A stretch of 64,000 nt of DNA from Parastagonospora avenae f. sp. tritici 18332-5 (lineage: Eukaryota > Ascomycota > Dothideomycetes > Pleosporales > Phaeosphaeriaceae), in contig JAFJTR010000029.1 in assembly GCA_022559985.1 (NCBI GenBank), positions 124,001 to 188,000 on the forward strand. The letters run 5' to 3'. The notes beneath the pieces are model-generated. The model made no database searches, had not been told where the DNA came from, and saw nothing but the letters and a program-made list of their open reading frames with translations. Position numbers and translations under genes: made by a program. Position 1 is the stretch's first letter. Each line of letters starts with the position of its first letter. This document shows positions 1 through 10,464 of this stretch, one piece after another.

Positions 1-304
1 CAAAAATTGAGAAACATACACACGAATGAAGATTTCAATATGTATATATATACAAGTGGGTTTGCATTCGAGGCCAACTTGCTCAATTCATCTGCCTACC
101 CGCGCGTGAAGGTAACAGACCGAGATGCGGGCGAGTCGTTGCCCCGCACTTACAAAGATCACCAGGAGACCTAGACATGCGTCAACTACATACTGTCAAC
201 ACGGATCGCAGCTGACAGGTCCCAAGCAAATTTTCCGTTCACCCTGCTTGAGTCCTCAGTCAGACTAATCGAAAGAGATACAACTTGGTCATGCTGGCAC
301 AAAG
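1..304. other. left-edge sequence, no gene seen
   Basis: No open frame or RNA gene is recognisable here. The stretch precedes a broken HET-domain gene and may hold its former promoter. Confidence 0.5.
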
Positions 305-1078
305 ATGCAGTTAAGGTGCAGCGACTCTCTCATTGTTGGCCCCCATGAATCCCCTAGGACCATGGCCACCGAATCTGCACATACGCCTGATAGTTACATC
401 ATTGGCTCATGTGTAGAGAAAGAGCGAAAGATAATCAGCCAGCCCGAGCCATATCGTTACCAGCCTCTCGATAGCAAAAGCAAGGAGATAAGATTCCTAC
501 GAATACCCCAGAAGACCATAAACTCCTCCGCAACTCCTGAATACACGCTCTTCCACGCCTCTCTCTCAGAGTCCCCCAGCTTCCTAGCCCTATTCTACTG
601 CTAGGGCTCCCACACGCTCTCCCACACCATGAACATCCTCAACCACTCCATGCCCATCACCGAAAGCCTCGCCATAGCCCTCACCAGTCTTCGCTCGCAA
701 GACCATGACGTCCTCCGCTGGGCCGACGCAATTTGCATCAACTAGCACGACCCCGTCGAGAAAACCGCACAGGTCCAGCTCATGTGCGACATATACCATA
801 CCGCCACGCAGGTAATTATCTGGCTTGGGCCGTCCACGCCGGATACTTACTACACGATGCGCGAGATGCGGAAATTAGGGGATGAGTTGATCAATGTCGG
901 GCTTTGGGATTTGAGCTCCGAGGAACTTTTGCGCTAGGATGAGGATGGGGACGGAGAGAGTGGCGCTATGACGAAGCAAGCGATTTTGAAGATGCGGGAT
1001 GAGCACTCAAAACTGGCGAGGAGGGATGAGTATCTGTTTTTGTGGATTATTTTGGATTTGGGGAAGAGGGGGTGGTTT
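305..1078 (+). pseudogene. HET-domain protein pseudogene (three in-frame stops)
   Basis: One continuous frame from the ATG at 305 reads as the first half of a fungal heterokaryon-incompatibility (HET) domain. The usual landmarks are in order: YRYQPLD, EIRFLRI, an ALFYC*GS block that corresponds to the family's ALSYxWG, then SLAIALTSLR, RWADAICIN*, EKTAQVQLM, IYHTATQVIIWLG and KRGWF. The frame is broken by TAG at 602-604 (where the family has Trp), TAG at 743-745 (where the family has Gln) and TAG at 935-937. Homology fades after about 1078, just before the expected WxxQE segment, so the gene also lacks its 3' half. HET proteins trigger cell death after fusion of incompatible hyphae. This copy cannot make a full domain. 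An intron explanation is unlikely because the frame stays the same across all three stops. Confidence 0.85.
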
Positions 1079-1209
1079 CATGGCACCTACCTTTATATGT
1101 CGCTTAAAGCCCTCTTATTTGTACTTACTCCACCAGATTTATCACTGTATTTCCTTATCTGTAAAACTCATTTACTAAACGTTCAGTTTCGGCAAATGCC
1201 TTCTCCCAA

Positions 1210-2240
1210 ATGGACTCCCAGACGCGCTCTTCAGTACCCGTCCCATGGTCCTCCCTATTCTGGGGCCTCGTCCCTGTCGCCATCAACTCCACGACGCAGC
1301 CCGGCGGAATGGTCTGCGACGCCGACGCCGACGTTGGCTTCCTCCTGCGCAGCTCTCCCATAATCTGCATTGTCGACGCAGTATTGATTGTTGTGCAGCT
1401 CGCAATCGATCGTGCGGGCACCGCGAGCAGCTGATCCAGCGTCGATTTCAAAGTGACATCTACGCCGGTTTCAAAAAGTCGAAAACGGCCGAGTTCGCCG
1501 TAAACTGGAGCAACGAACAGTACTTTCGCTGTGTGGTCTTTGTGCTTACCCTTGCTCAGTCCGTCAAGATCTTCGCCTATGGGGGGATTGTGTGGAGCAA
1601 GGTCGTTGCAACGCTCTATCTTGGATCGTTCCTTGTCATCGAAGCTTTGGTTGTCTGGCCGGCGGCTGAGATGAGAAATATCAAAGACACGAAAAGGTCT
1701 GGATCCCCTGTTGTTACTTATTCGTCCATCGCATTGGCTGTTGCTTTCATGCTCTGGTTTGCGTCCGTGGCATGCGTAGATATTTTGGGACAGCCGCACC
1801 ATACGCTACCCCAGTGGTCAGCCATAGTCATCGGAAGCCTGGGCACGATCCTGGCTTTACCTGCACTGGGCTATTCCTCCCGGCACACTCGGAAATGGAG
1901 GGAGGTTAGAGCCTCATCAGGTCTTCTCATTTTGGTCCTGGGAACGCCGATTGGTTTCTACTTTGCTGGCCGGACTTTTCGAGACAATGCTCCACTCATT
2001 CTGGTTCAGCTTATTTGCGCGCTTCTCTCGGTAGTTTGGGGGAGCATTGGGTTGGTTTATGCGATCCAGACGACTAAGGTGTTAAGAGAACCAGACAAGG
2101 ATCACCAGCGGAAGAAGGTTGAACAGGTTTCAGCATGGTACTTCTTTCTCCTTCACTTGATTACAGCTCTGCTGTATTTTCTGTTCAGTTACGATGCTAC
2201 CGACACTGCCAAGCCTGCATGGACAAAGTACCTAGGGTAA
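1210..2240 (+). pseudogene. multi-pass membrane protein gene, frame broken
   Basis: Two overlapping frames read like one protein. 1210-1434 encodes an N-terminal part (MDSQTRSS..., then a CDADADVGFLLRSSP segment and a hydrophobic helix). The neighbouring frame, from about 1480 to 2240, encodes VNWSNEQYFRCVVFVL followed by several hydrophobic segments typical of a multi-pass membrane protein. The first frame stops at TGA 1432-1434 and the protein continues in another frame, so at least one stop and one frame change separate the halves. No convincing intron (donor, branch point and acceptor in phase) was found between them. It is either a pseudogene or a gene with an unusual intron. The family is not recognised and no function is claimed. 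It lies directly downstream of the HET relic. Confidence 0.5.
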
Positions 2241-2464
2241 CGTTTAGTGTTGAGAGCGTGGGGAGTCCCGCATCCACGGGGTCGGAGATAATGAAGCCCT
2301 GTCTAACACTTCAAGCATGAAGGACATTCCACTTCACTAACCTCCATCATCGATAAAACCACAAATCTAACTCAATCAACTTGAAATATCGATACCTATA
2401 TCAAACATCCTATTCCCACCATTACTCACATCCGTGCCCTTTCTCCCTCCCATCCGCCATCCTC
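2241..2464. other. short convergent intergenic gap
   Basis: This is a pyrimidine-rich gap between two convergent broken genes. No separate gene is seen in it. Confidence 0.4.
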
Positions 2465-3796
2465 TTAATTTTCGTACCTCCCCCCATCATACTGCACCCG
2501 CCCACACCCCCCATTCCCCACCACATACCCAAAATCCTGCGGCCCCTGATAATTTCTCGGCACGATTAATTCAAGCAGCACATCCACAGGCACACACGTC
2601 GTTGCGAGGAGTAAAATACACCGGTCTTGGTTGTATTACTCCCCGTAGCCTGAGTAGAAGCCTGCACAGTTGTCTTGCGTTTGGCAGCTGCGTATTACAG
2701 ATAAGAATGGGGGGATGTGTGGGAGGAGAAGGGGACAAGGGAGATGGGAGAGGGACGTACCGCTGACAACACCCTAATTGATCCGTATTCGGCTCGCTGA
2801 GCGTTACGTTTACGACGTTCGTCTCGTCTTCTGGGCCGAAGCCGCCCAGGATCTTGTAGCCGCCGTATTGCGAGATGAAATTGTCGTCGCCACAGCCGGG
2901 GTACGCTGTCTCGGTAGTAGCAGGCACGCCGCGTGTCAGCATCGTTGTAGTCGTGGATGTAGGTGCTTGCACGTTGATGCCCGCGGCGACGTACGTTGTG
3001 CTGAAGGTCGTGGTAGACTTTGCGGGTCGCGGGTTGCGCTGCACGCGAACTGTGCGGGTGCCCGTGGTTATCGCGGTAACAGTGCGCGCGGGGATAGTCT
3101 CAAGGATGTCTTGCGGCCGGTGGTGGAGGAGATGGTGGTGTATGCTACGATCTTCTTCCCGCAGGAGACGGAGGTGGGGAAGCGCGCTGGGGCTGGGACT
3201 GCGCGGCCGAAGATGTTGGGGATTTCGGTGAGGTTGGAGTAGGCTGCGCCTGTGTGTTCGTGGTAGTCATCGGTCACTGTCTCATAGCCGTAGTCGTCTG
3301 CCGTGTATTCGTCGTTGTCGGTCGTTGTTCGCTCTGCGGTTCCCTCGGGCACGTAGTTCGCATAGTCGCTTAGGATCGGGAGGAAGTCTGCAACCGTGCT
3401 AATGGTAGTTGTGGTGGTGGCATATGGCAGCGTGACTTCAGTCGACTCAAATATCGTAGTTGCAGTCGTGCTCGTAACTGTGCCAACCGAGAAGATTGTG
3501 GTCGCGTCCGTCATGGTGTCTACATCCGTCTTTCGCGGCGCCGTGATGGTCACTGTAACACTCACATAACGAGCGCTGGTTCGGGTGACTGGCTTGGGAG
3601 TTACTGTCTTGACGGGGTTGATCGTCTTTACGCGCCTGACTGTTGCGGCAGACTTTTTGGTTTTGGTTTGTTTTGGGATACTTTTGATGGACTTTGTTCT
3701 GTAGAAGCTAGAGCAGACTGGTGTGGAGCTGGTTGAATAGCCTAGGACTGGGGAGATCAGGCCCAGGGAGACAAAGGTAAGCAGTGAGACGTGCAT
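2465..3796 (-). pseudogene. secreted Ser/Thr-rich protein gene, frameshifted and prematurely stopped
   Basis: The first ATG (3796) opens a signal peptide (MHVSLLTFVSLGLISPVLG). A long Thr/Ser/Val-rich region with many TTT/TVT motifs follows, typical of fungal cell-wall or secreted proteins. A one-base frameshift near 3105-3125 moves the frame from the SSTTGRKTS ending to DILETIPARTVTAITT. The new frame runs to an intron at 2688-2760 (donor GTACGT, acceptor ACGCAG). The next exon has closely spaced Cys residues (LGCCQ/RCQTQDNCAGFYSG), then an in-frame TAA at 2636-2638. The same frame remains open and protein-like for about 56 more codons (NQDRCILLLATTCVPVDVL, ending in GGRYEN) to TAA 2465-2467. 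The frameshift and the internal stop imply a recently inactivated gene. No catalytic domain is recognised. Confidence 0.65.
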
Positions 3797-4355
3797 ATTG
3801 AACCGAGCTGCGGGTAAGACTACCAAGCTGGAAATAGGGTCTGGTGTTTCCAGTCTTGTAGGTGACGATTATCAGAGACATTGACACGTAGTATTGGCGC
3901 GGATATACGAGACGAGAGGCTCATTCCTCGAGACACAATTGTTGTGGTAGATGTACATTCTGGCAATTTCATTAGTAAACTGCAGACCCTACCATTTCAC
4001 ATGGCCAAGAGCACTTCCCTTTTCAGTCGGATAGAGTAGCCATGTTGTCGACCAATATTATCAGAAGACGAAAGTCATAAGCCAACACATCACACGAAAA
4101 AGAAGACCAAGTTGAAGTGATCATGTATTGAAATAGGACAAGCACACACGTAGCTAGAGAGTAGGTATCATGAAAGCATCACCGTAGACGCCAAGGCATC
4201 CAGCCTTATACCCAATAAACCTTCTGACAAAAAGAAACGCCACCAATTGGGGCAAACAGCATCAATAAAAGAAAGAAAGGAAAGAAAAAAAAAGAGAGGA
4301 AATCTCATGGTACCAGGAAGCTGCACACCAAACCAGAGACAAAAGAACAACTCGT
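3797..4355. other. intergenic, purine-rich tract
   Basis: No gene is seen. A purine tract of GAAAG/GAAAAAAAG type lies around 4264-4300, probably in the 3' UTR of the minus-strand gene that ends at 4356. Confidence 0.4.
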
Positions 4356-5578
4356 TCATGCAGCAATGTCAGCGACAGGCTGCTCAACAGGAGCAGCATT
4401 CTCGTCAACAGCGTCATCAACGACCTCCGCGACAGCATCAATCTCAACCTCAATCTCAACCTCAATCTTCTCCTTCTCGGGCGACGGGCAGCTAAAGTCA
4501 AACTCCTTGGACAAACTCGACGGCTTCTCAATGCCCGCATCCACAGTGACATAGGAGCTAGCGTCACACCCCTCGCCATAAAACTCCGACGGAGCCAAAT
4601 CGCCAAGCGGACGACGATCCTCATCCATCGCATCCTGCGCGATCTTGCGAAGGCGCGGGCGCTTGACTGGCTCCTCGATCTCGGCCTCTACTTCAACTTC
4701 CGAAGAGTGCACGCGAGGCTGTGACAAGAGGAAATCCGGCGGCGGAATGTTCTCCTTGCCGCGCTCCTGCTCCTCGTTGCGCTGCTTAGTCGCCACGTCG
4801 TCGTCGGACGAGATGTCGAGGACAGACGCCGAGTGCTCCATGAGGTTGGCGGCTTCTTGCTCGGGGGTGTCTTCGTGGATCTCGAAGAACCAGCCTTTGG
4901 GCATGGAGTCTTCAAGGGAGGAGACGACTGGGGCGGGTGGTGCGGTGACAGGCGTAGCAGTGACGCTGGCCTTGGGAGTGTAGCTGGAGATGGTGCCGGA
5001 TAGAGCGGCGTCGATGCTGAAGGGGAGCGAGGGGCTGGCCTGGTTGAAGGAAGGGGGGTCGACGCGGCGGAAGGGAGAGGACGAGGCGCGGCGCTTGGTG
5101 ATGGCGCTGATGCGGTTGTTCTTGGGGGATCCGCGGCTTTTATTGATGGGGGTTGATTTTGTGCTTGAGGGGGTGAGGATCTTGCGAGCGGACATGGCTG
5201 AGGGGGTGGCGTTGAGCGAGGCACTCTTCTGCGGCGATGAAACGAGGTTGAACTTGGAGGGCTTGATGAAGCCGAAGTCGAGGGAGGAGCTGGTCTTAGA
5301 CTTCTTGGTTGGTGAAGCGAAGACGGATGGGTCGATGTTCTCAGAGTCGACATCCTCGAAGATCTCGGGAGCGCGCTGACGTTTGCCGGTGGATAGGGTA
5401 GGAACTGGCTTCATGGGAGAATCAAAGTTCGCGGAGATGGCTATGGAACACGTTTAGGACTGAGTCAGAAAGACCTTGGGAGGTGAGAATTACCATTCTG
5501 CTTGTTCTTCGCGCTCTGGAGCATCTGGAGACGAGAGTCGCCAAGCTCGCCGAAGGGCTGGCGCGTAATGGAAGCCAT
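4356..5578 (-). CDS. conserved fungal disordered protein with KEN box
   Basis: There are two exons. Exon 1 (5578-5494) begins MASITRQPFGELGDSRL. An intron at 5441-5493 (donor GTAATT, acceptor CCATAG) joins KQN to AISANFDSP. Exon 2 runs to 4356, giving about 380 aa. The protein is Ser/Pro/Lys-rich and largely disordered, with basic nuclear-localisation-like patches (PTKKSK, KRRASSSPFRR), a conserved-looking block (PKGWFFEIHEDTPEQEAANLM) and an acidic Glu/Val/Ile tail. GKENIPP fits the KEN-box degron read by the anaphase-promoting complex. A second SENIDP motif lies near the start. This suggests a cell-cycle-regulated nuclear protein, but that is inference. The upstream ORF start (5827) was rejected because splicing from the 5578 ATG gives a conserved-looking N-terminus. 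Confidence 0.85.
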
Positions 5579-6798
5579 GGTAAAGAGTGTCGGAGTCAGA
5601 AATATGAGTTTAGTAGAACAAAAGGTGCTGGTGATCGACAAAGGAAGCCAATTGCCGATATCGCAGAAAGTGTCGTGGTGGTGTTGAAGTCGAAGTGTGG
5701 AGTAGTCGTCTTCAGTCCGTAGACGCGAGAGCGGGGAACAGAACGTGTCTCGAAACCGGCACGCGCCCAGTCTGCCAAATAAAAACACAAGTTGATAACA
5801 ACAACAATAACAAATCCAATTGCTCACAACAACAAAGTCCTTTGCAAGACAAGTTTTCGAGAATCAATTCACCACAACGAAGACACGCCGAGAAGAAGGG
5901 AGTAAGTGAAGACCTCATCCAGCAGCGGGACACGAAGAGTATTAGACACTCTACGCGTCCCCGACTTGTCTAGCGCGTCCTTCACGTACTTAGGGGCCGC
6001 ATCGCGTCCGCCTTTCCCACCCGCCAGGGATGACACGCCCCAAAACTGGTTTCTGCATATGAAACCCGTCAATGCGGGCTTGCAGATTGGCTAAGAGCGC
6101 ACGCCACCGAACGCGATCGAGGTGCGAAAGGAAAACCGCGTTGACGTGAACGCGGGTTTGCAGCGCGACATCCTGGGACGTGCAGATGCTAGGGCGCGCC
6201 GACGGGCTGTGAGAGGCTCCGATGCTATCACATTGACGTCGCTGCTGTGCTGATCAGAGAGGTTTGGTGGTTGAGAGTTACACGCAGCTTTCCCGTGGTT
6301 CGACACGCTGGACGCAAAAGGGAGACCGCATGCATGTTCGCGTTGAGGCGGTATGCACGCGAGCTTGTTTGTGTACAGCTGGAGGCTGGATTTTTGTTGG
6401 TCGTGTCGAACAGTGCAAACCATTGCCGCATGCGGTGTTCGTTTGAGCAAACGCTTTCACGATGATTACGTTTCCTTGTTGCTGCTTGGTGTTGAGTTTC
6501 GGGATCTGCTGTCGGATGGGAGCATTTTGATGGTGGGATGCACACGCCACATTCTTCTAAGTTTACGCTCTCCTGACTGCCCCGATTATTATTCTTTTAC
6601 TCCGAGTCATTTCGACATCTGAGTTCTGAGTATTTGAGATCGCGTTTCGAATCTTCGGATCCCGTGATTTGAAGTGCAAACTTACTTTTATCTGATTTCT
6701 TTGAACAGACGCCTCCGAGAAACAGACCATTGACTATAGTCGTTATCCACCGACCATTTCGATCACAGCGATCAAACCAGATCAAATCCCATGACAGT
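5579..6798. other. intergenic region, 1.2 kb
   Basis: This probably holds the promoter of the minus-strand gene starting at 5578 and the 3' UTR of the one ending at 6799. Only short shadow ORFs occur, and no RNA gene or repeat was recognised. Confidence 0.4.
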
Positions 6799-8580
6799 CT
6801 ACCCACCCCGTCCACCTGCACCAGCATTTATACTCGCCCTACGACTCCTAACCCTAACTTTAACCCCACTCCAACTACCATTTAGATACGTCCCATTATC
6901 CTCATCATACCCATTCTCATACCTGCCACCACCTCCACTCTCACTGTCCGTCCTCTCCCCTCCCCATCCATCCACATTAGCCCCCTGACTTCCTCCCCAA
7001 TTATCCGTCCTGTTGCTTCGACGACTGCGCTGGGATAGTGCTCGTCTACTCTCGGGCCAACTCCGCTCGCTGCCTGTCCCCACGACGCTCACGTCGCTCA
7101 TGGTCTTGGGCTTCTCGAAGCCATCCCAGCTTGCTTCGCTGGGAGGAGTAAGGTGAGTGCCTGGGCCGCGAGAGCGGCTGCGGCTATGGGTTTTGTGGCG
7201 GTGAGATCGAAACTTGTGGGTGCTAGCTTCGCTGACGGTCTTGACGCGGTCGCTGACCCAATTTTGGAGGAGGCTTGGAGCAGGTTGGACGCTGGGCGGA
7301 GGTAGTTCGGGCATGAAGTTGCTGGGCAGAGCTTGCTCGGGCAGAATGTGGACGGGTAGAGGTTGTTCGAACCATGTATCGGTGTTCGCAGCATGTCTGG
7401 AGCTCCTGTGACTGGACCTGATGCTGCTGGTGGAACCATTCTTGCTGCCACCCCAGCTTTTCTCACTTGCCTTCTTGTCCACTCCCCAGCCTGTTTCACT
7501 ACCATTATGACCTCCACCCCATTCGTCTCCTTTGCTCTTTTGACTACTGCCCCAACCTCCCTCTTTCAACAATGACCCGTTCGCAGATGAAATCTCAGGT
7601 GCATCTTCCACAGTCGCTAGTTTGTACGTCGAGTAGCTCTTCATAGACACATTATCATCGCCGTGTCTAAAAGATCTGTATGACTTCTTCGACCAGAGCG
7701 ACTTCGCTCCGCCCCACATTTCTGCTGAACTTGCAGACTTGTCCGACACACTGGCGCTCTTTGAAGGTGACAGCGGCGGAGAAGGCCAACTCCCCGGCAG
7801 CGAGCGTATAGGCGACGCAGGCTTGGAATTCGAACGCCTACTACTCCGTCTGGACTTGACAGGCGACACGCTTCTCGCAGGCCACCCACTCGCACCTCCA
7901 GTCATGGAGAACCCCGTAGGCGACATGAGAACCTCCCCTCCCTCCAACACATCACCCTCTTCATACTCCGATTCCGGGATCGGCGTAAGTGACTTGATCG
8001 GCTCGAGATGTTTATTTTTACTCCTCCTCTTTTCAGAAGGGGTCGCAGACAGCATAGTCGGCGCCTTGACCCATTTCCTCGGCTCTTGCAGCACCTGTGG
8101 TCCGGAATCGAATTCGCCATCTTCATCAACTACAATGACACGTCCGTCGTCGGCTTTGATGATGAACGTGCCCCATCTGCGTGGGAGTGGGATAGTGACG
8201 GTGTCTTTCCTTCGATTGCCATGCTTGTCGAGTGTCTTGGTGTGACGCTTTACTTCTACGCCGCCGATGCCGCGCATTTTCTCTAGGCTGCGGCCGATGT
8301 CGCCCGCCACGGCTTTTTGAATGTCGTTGTTCCATGCGTCGTTTTCGTCCCCGTTGCGTTTGCGCTGCTTGTAGAACTTCGGGTTGATGGGCCCAAAACC
8401 TGGTGCGCGGCGTGAGGGAAGGAGCATGTCAGCGCCATCGTCAATGTAACTGCCTGAGTACGCCGACGTGGTGTCTGAGGCGGAGTCGTCGAGCCATTTG
8501 CGATTGTGTGAGGGATGAAGCATGCGTTTTTCGAAAGAGCTACCGTCGTCGACGAAAGAGGCAGGCGTGATGGAACTCAT
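6799..8580 (-). CDS. hypothetical Ser/Trp/Gly-rich disordered protein
   Basis: This is a single open frame of 593 aa from the ATG at 8580 (MSSITPASFVDDGSSF). The frame is open a few codons further upstream but without an ATG. The N-terminal third contains an ordered-looking stretch (RWGTFIIKADDGRVIVVDEDGEF). The rest is low complexity: Ser/Lys/Arg-rich with repeated GGW/WGG motifs (EGGWGSS, GDEWGGG, ETGWG, KSWGGSK, DNWGGS). No enzyme motif, signal peptide or membrane segment is seen. Codon use and length make it a credible gene. The family is not recognised and no function is proposed. Confidence 0.75.
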   Translation of the reverse strand: MSSITPASFVDDGSSFEKRMLHPSHNRKWLDDSASDTTSAYSGSYIDDGADMLLPSRRAPGFGPINPKFYKQRKRNGDENDAWNNDIQKAVAGDIGRSLEKMRGIGGVEVKRHTKTLDKHGNRRKDTVTIPLPRRWGTFIIKADDGRVIVVDEDGEFDSGPQVLQEPRKWVKAPTMLSATPSEKRRSKNKHLEPIKSLTPIPESEYEEGDVLEGGEVLMSPTGFSMTGGASGWPARSVSPVKSRRSSRRSNSKPASPIRSLPGSWPSPPLSPSKSASVSDKSASSAEMWGGAKSLWSKKSYRSFRHGDDNVSMKSYSTYKLATVEDAPEISSANGSLLKEGGWGSSQKSKGDEWGGGHNGSETGWGVDKKASEKSWGGSKNGSTSSIRSSHRSSRHAANTDTWFEQPLPVHILPEQALPSNFMPELPPPSVQPAPSLLQNWVSDRVKTVSEASTHKFRSHRHKTHSRSRSRGPGTHLTPPSEASWDGFEKPKTMSDVSVVGTGSERSWPESRRALSQRSRRSNRTDNWGGSQGANVDGWGGERTDSESGGGGRYENGYDEDNGTYLNGSWSGVKVRVRSRRASINAGAGGRGG

Positions 8581-8979
8581 GTTGCGATGACTCGGCACCT
8601 AGCGTTTGGAGCCGAAAGGGTAGAGTGGGTGACGTGTTTTGGTTTTGGAGTTGTGGGAAGAAGAGGAGGTGGAGGATAACGACATAATCGGAAATGAGAG
8701 AAGTGAAGGTGAGGGCCACGAAACAGCACCATAGCGAAGAAGCAGATAAAGTACCCATCATACGAGACGCACAGATCCAATACAGAGGGAAACTCGAGAG
8801 CAATCATCGTGACACAGTATCCGTGCTGCCAATTGCTAGGATATTTTTGCGCACACAAACACTCAGCACGAACCTTTCTGCTCCTTCGAGACATCAAGCA
8901 TGCTCAGTCAACTGACCTCACAGCCGCGCTTTCGCGTACTGTATCCTCCCAGCAATACTCAATTCCGCATCTCCATCCA
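8581..8979. other. intergenic, no gene seen
   Basis: This lies between the start of the 6799-8580 gene and the stop of dephospho-CoA kinase, both on the minus strand. It is probably promoter and 3' UTR sequence. Confidence 0.4.
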
Positions 8980-9780
8980 TCATAGCTTCGCCTTCGCCCT
9001 CTTCTTCTCCTCCTCCCACTGCAACTGCACCTTCCTCATGCGATACCAACTCCACAACCCCGCCAGCGCCCCCAGCGGCGGCACAACCCAACACGCGAGC
9101 GTCCACCACCTCGGACTCCTCCTGCGTACATCCTGCATAACCCTCTGCACCTCCTTCTCCAAATATCCTCTATCATGGTCGTTCCACACCACCACGCCCT
9201 GCCCCTCTCCGCGCCTCAAACACCGCTCCGCCTTCTCCCTCACATCCCCCTGACTCATCACGCGATTCCTCGCATCCTCCTCCGTGAGATGCGCATCGCG
9301 CGCCCGCAGCCGCGCAATCTGTATACTCGGATCCGTGACGCCAACGACAAGTATCGCCCCGCAGTACCGCTCCCACCCGCTCTCAAACAGCAGCGGCACG
9401 TCCAGCACCACGGCCCAATTCCCGCGTAGATACGCCCACACCATTTGTCTGTACATTTCCTTGCGCACCGCCGGGTGCACGATGCTGTTCAGCATCTTCC
9501 TGTCGCGCTCTTTTTCTTCGCCGGAGCCGAAGATGCGGCGGCCCAGCGCGGGCCGGTTTAAGGGTCGACCTTTGGGAGTGGCATCAGGGAGGAGGAGATC
9601 GGGGGTGCTGGGCGAGAAGTACGATACGATGGCGTTGTAGCCTGCGGTGCCGGGCTCGACGACTTGACGCGCGATTAGGTCGGCGTCGATTATGGGGAGG
9701 GAGTACGGCGGTTTGGAGAGGAGGGAGGATACGGTGGATTTGCCGGTTGCGATGGAGCCTGTGAGGCCGAGGAGGAGCAT
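8980..9780 (-). CDS. CAB5: dephospho-CoA kinase
   Basis: The protein is 266 aa, in one exon, starting at ATG 9780. It catalyses the last step of coenzyme A synthesis, ATP-dependent phosphorylation of the 3'-hydroxyl of dephospho-CoA. The N-terminal P-loop GLTGSIATGKST is followed by the family's IDADLIARQVVEPGT block, the substrate-lid region (LNSIVHPAVRKEM), VVLDVPLLFESGWE and the RLRARD segment of CoaE/Cab5 proteins. Length and motif order match the family. A C-terminal hydrophobic helix (about 225-245, TLACWVVPPLGALAGLWSWY) flanked by basic residues suggests membrane anchoring, as in fungal and animal monofunctional enzymes. No intron is needed. The gene is complete and its assignment is firm. 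Confidence 0.95.
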   Translation of the reverse strand: MLLLGLTGSIATGKSTVSSLLSKPPYSLPIIDADLIARQVVEPGTAGYNAIVSYFSPSTPDLLLPDATPKGRPLNRPALGRRIFGSGEEKERDRKMLNSIVHPAVRKEMYRQMVWAYLRGNWAVVLDVPLLFESGWERYCGAILVVGVTDPSIQIARLRARDAHLTEEDARNRVMSQGDVREKAERCLRRGEGQGVVVWNDHDRGYLEKEVQRVMQDVRRRSPRWWTLACWVVPPLGALAGLWSWYRMRKVQLQWEEEKKRAKAKL

Positions 9781-10170
9781 ATTGGGTGGGTGTGGACTTT
9801 GCTCAGATGTGTGGTTCTATGCTTTGTTGATTTCGGAGAGAGACTGTGGTGTTTTGGCCCCAGGTTCGGGGTGGGTGGTGACTTGTTTGCGCGAACATCG
9901 TGGAAATGAGATGACGTTTGCGGGGAGGTCTGGAGCTTATCGCATACCGGTACCTCGGACGTTAGAGCTTGGACTGGTGCAGGGGTACATAGTACCTGAC
10001 AGTTGACTAGAACGATCGTACGTCGTCTTGAACAATGCCTGTAGCAGTCTGACAGTTTGCGTAGTAATTTTAGTCGTTTGAAGGATGCAAAGTATAGTTT
10101 CCTTTATATGCAATTGAGAGCTAGAGAGAGCCAGCATCCGGCCAAGGGAGGATATCTACCGCAACAACGC
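9781..10170. other. intergenic upstream of CAB5
   Basis: No gene is seen. This should contain the CAB5 promoter. The minus-strand open frame at 10171-10437 begins beyond it. Confidence 0.4.
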
Positions 10171-10437
10171 CTAACGCCTTTTCTTTCGGCGATCTATCCT
10201 CTCATACGCAGACGCATCATCTAAAAGATGTTTCAACTGATTCGCACGTACTGTTCGCTGGTTCGTTGTTGGATTTGAACATGCACATGAACTCTCATAC
10301 GACCCAGCACTGCTAGGATCCGAAAAAGAATTGCTAGGAGCCGGAAATGACGAGGGCCGTTGAGTCCTTTCATCCTCCAAATCAAGATCAATGTCATCTT
10401 CAGAAAACGAAGACTCGCGCTGCCAACACCACGTCAG
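10171..10437 (-). other. ATG-less open frame, possible alternative HAT2 terminal exon
   Basis: This is an open frame of about 88 codons ending RIDRRKKRR*, with an acidic start (SSFSEDDIDLDLEDE) and a basic end. It has no ATG, so it could be used only after splicing. A CAG acceptor at 10438-10440 is preceded by a CTGAC branch-like motif. A weak GTTTCA donor lies inside the last HAT2 codons and would join in phase after HGE. HAT2 with its own stop already has a normal family length, so this is at best an alternative isoform and may be chance. Confidence 0.25.
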
Positions 10438-10464
10438 CCAACATCATCAGTGAAGTTCAGGCGC

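Noticed and set aside
2571..3242. plus-strand ORFs opposite the secreted protein
   Set aside because: The minus strand carries the signal peptide, Thr-rich repeats and splice sites; the plus frames are shadows.
4688..5353. 221-codon Ser/Pro-rich minus-strand ORF
   Set aside because: Alternate frame of the KEN-box protein gene, with a low-complexity translation.
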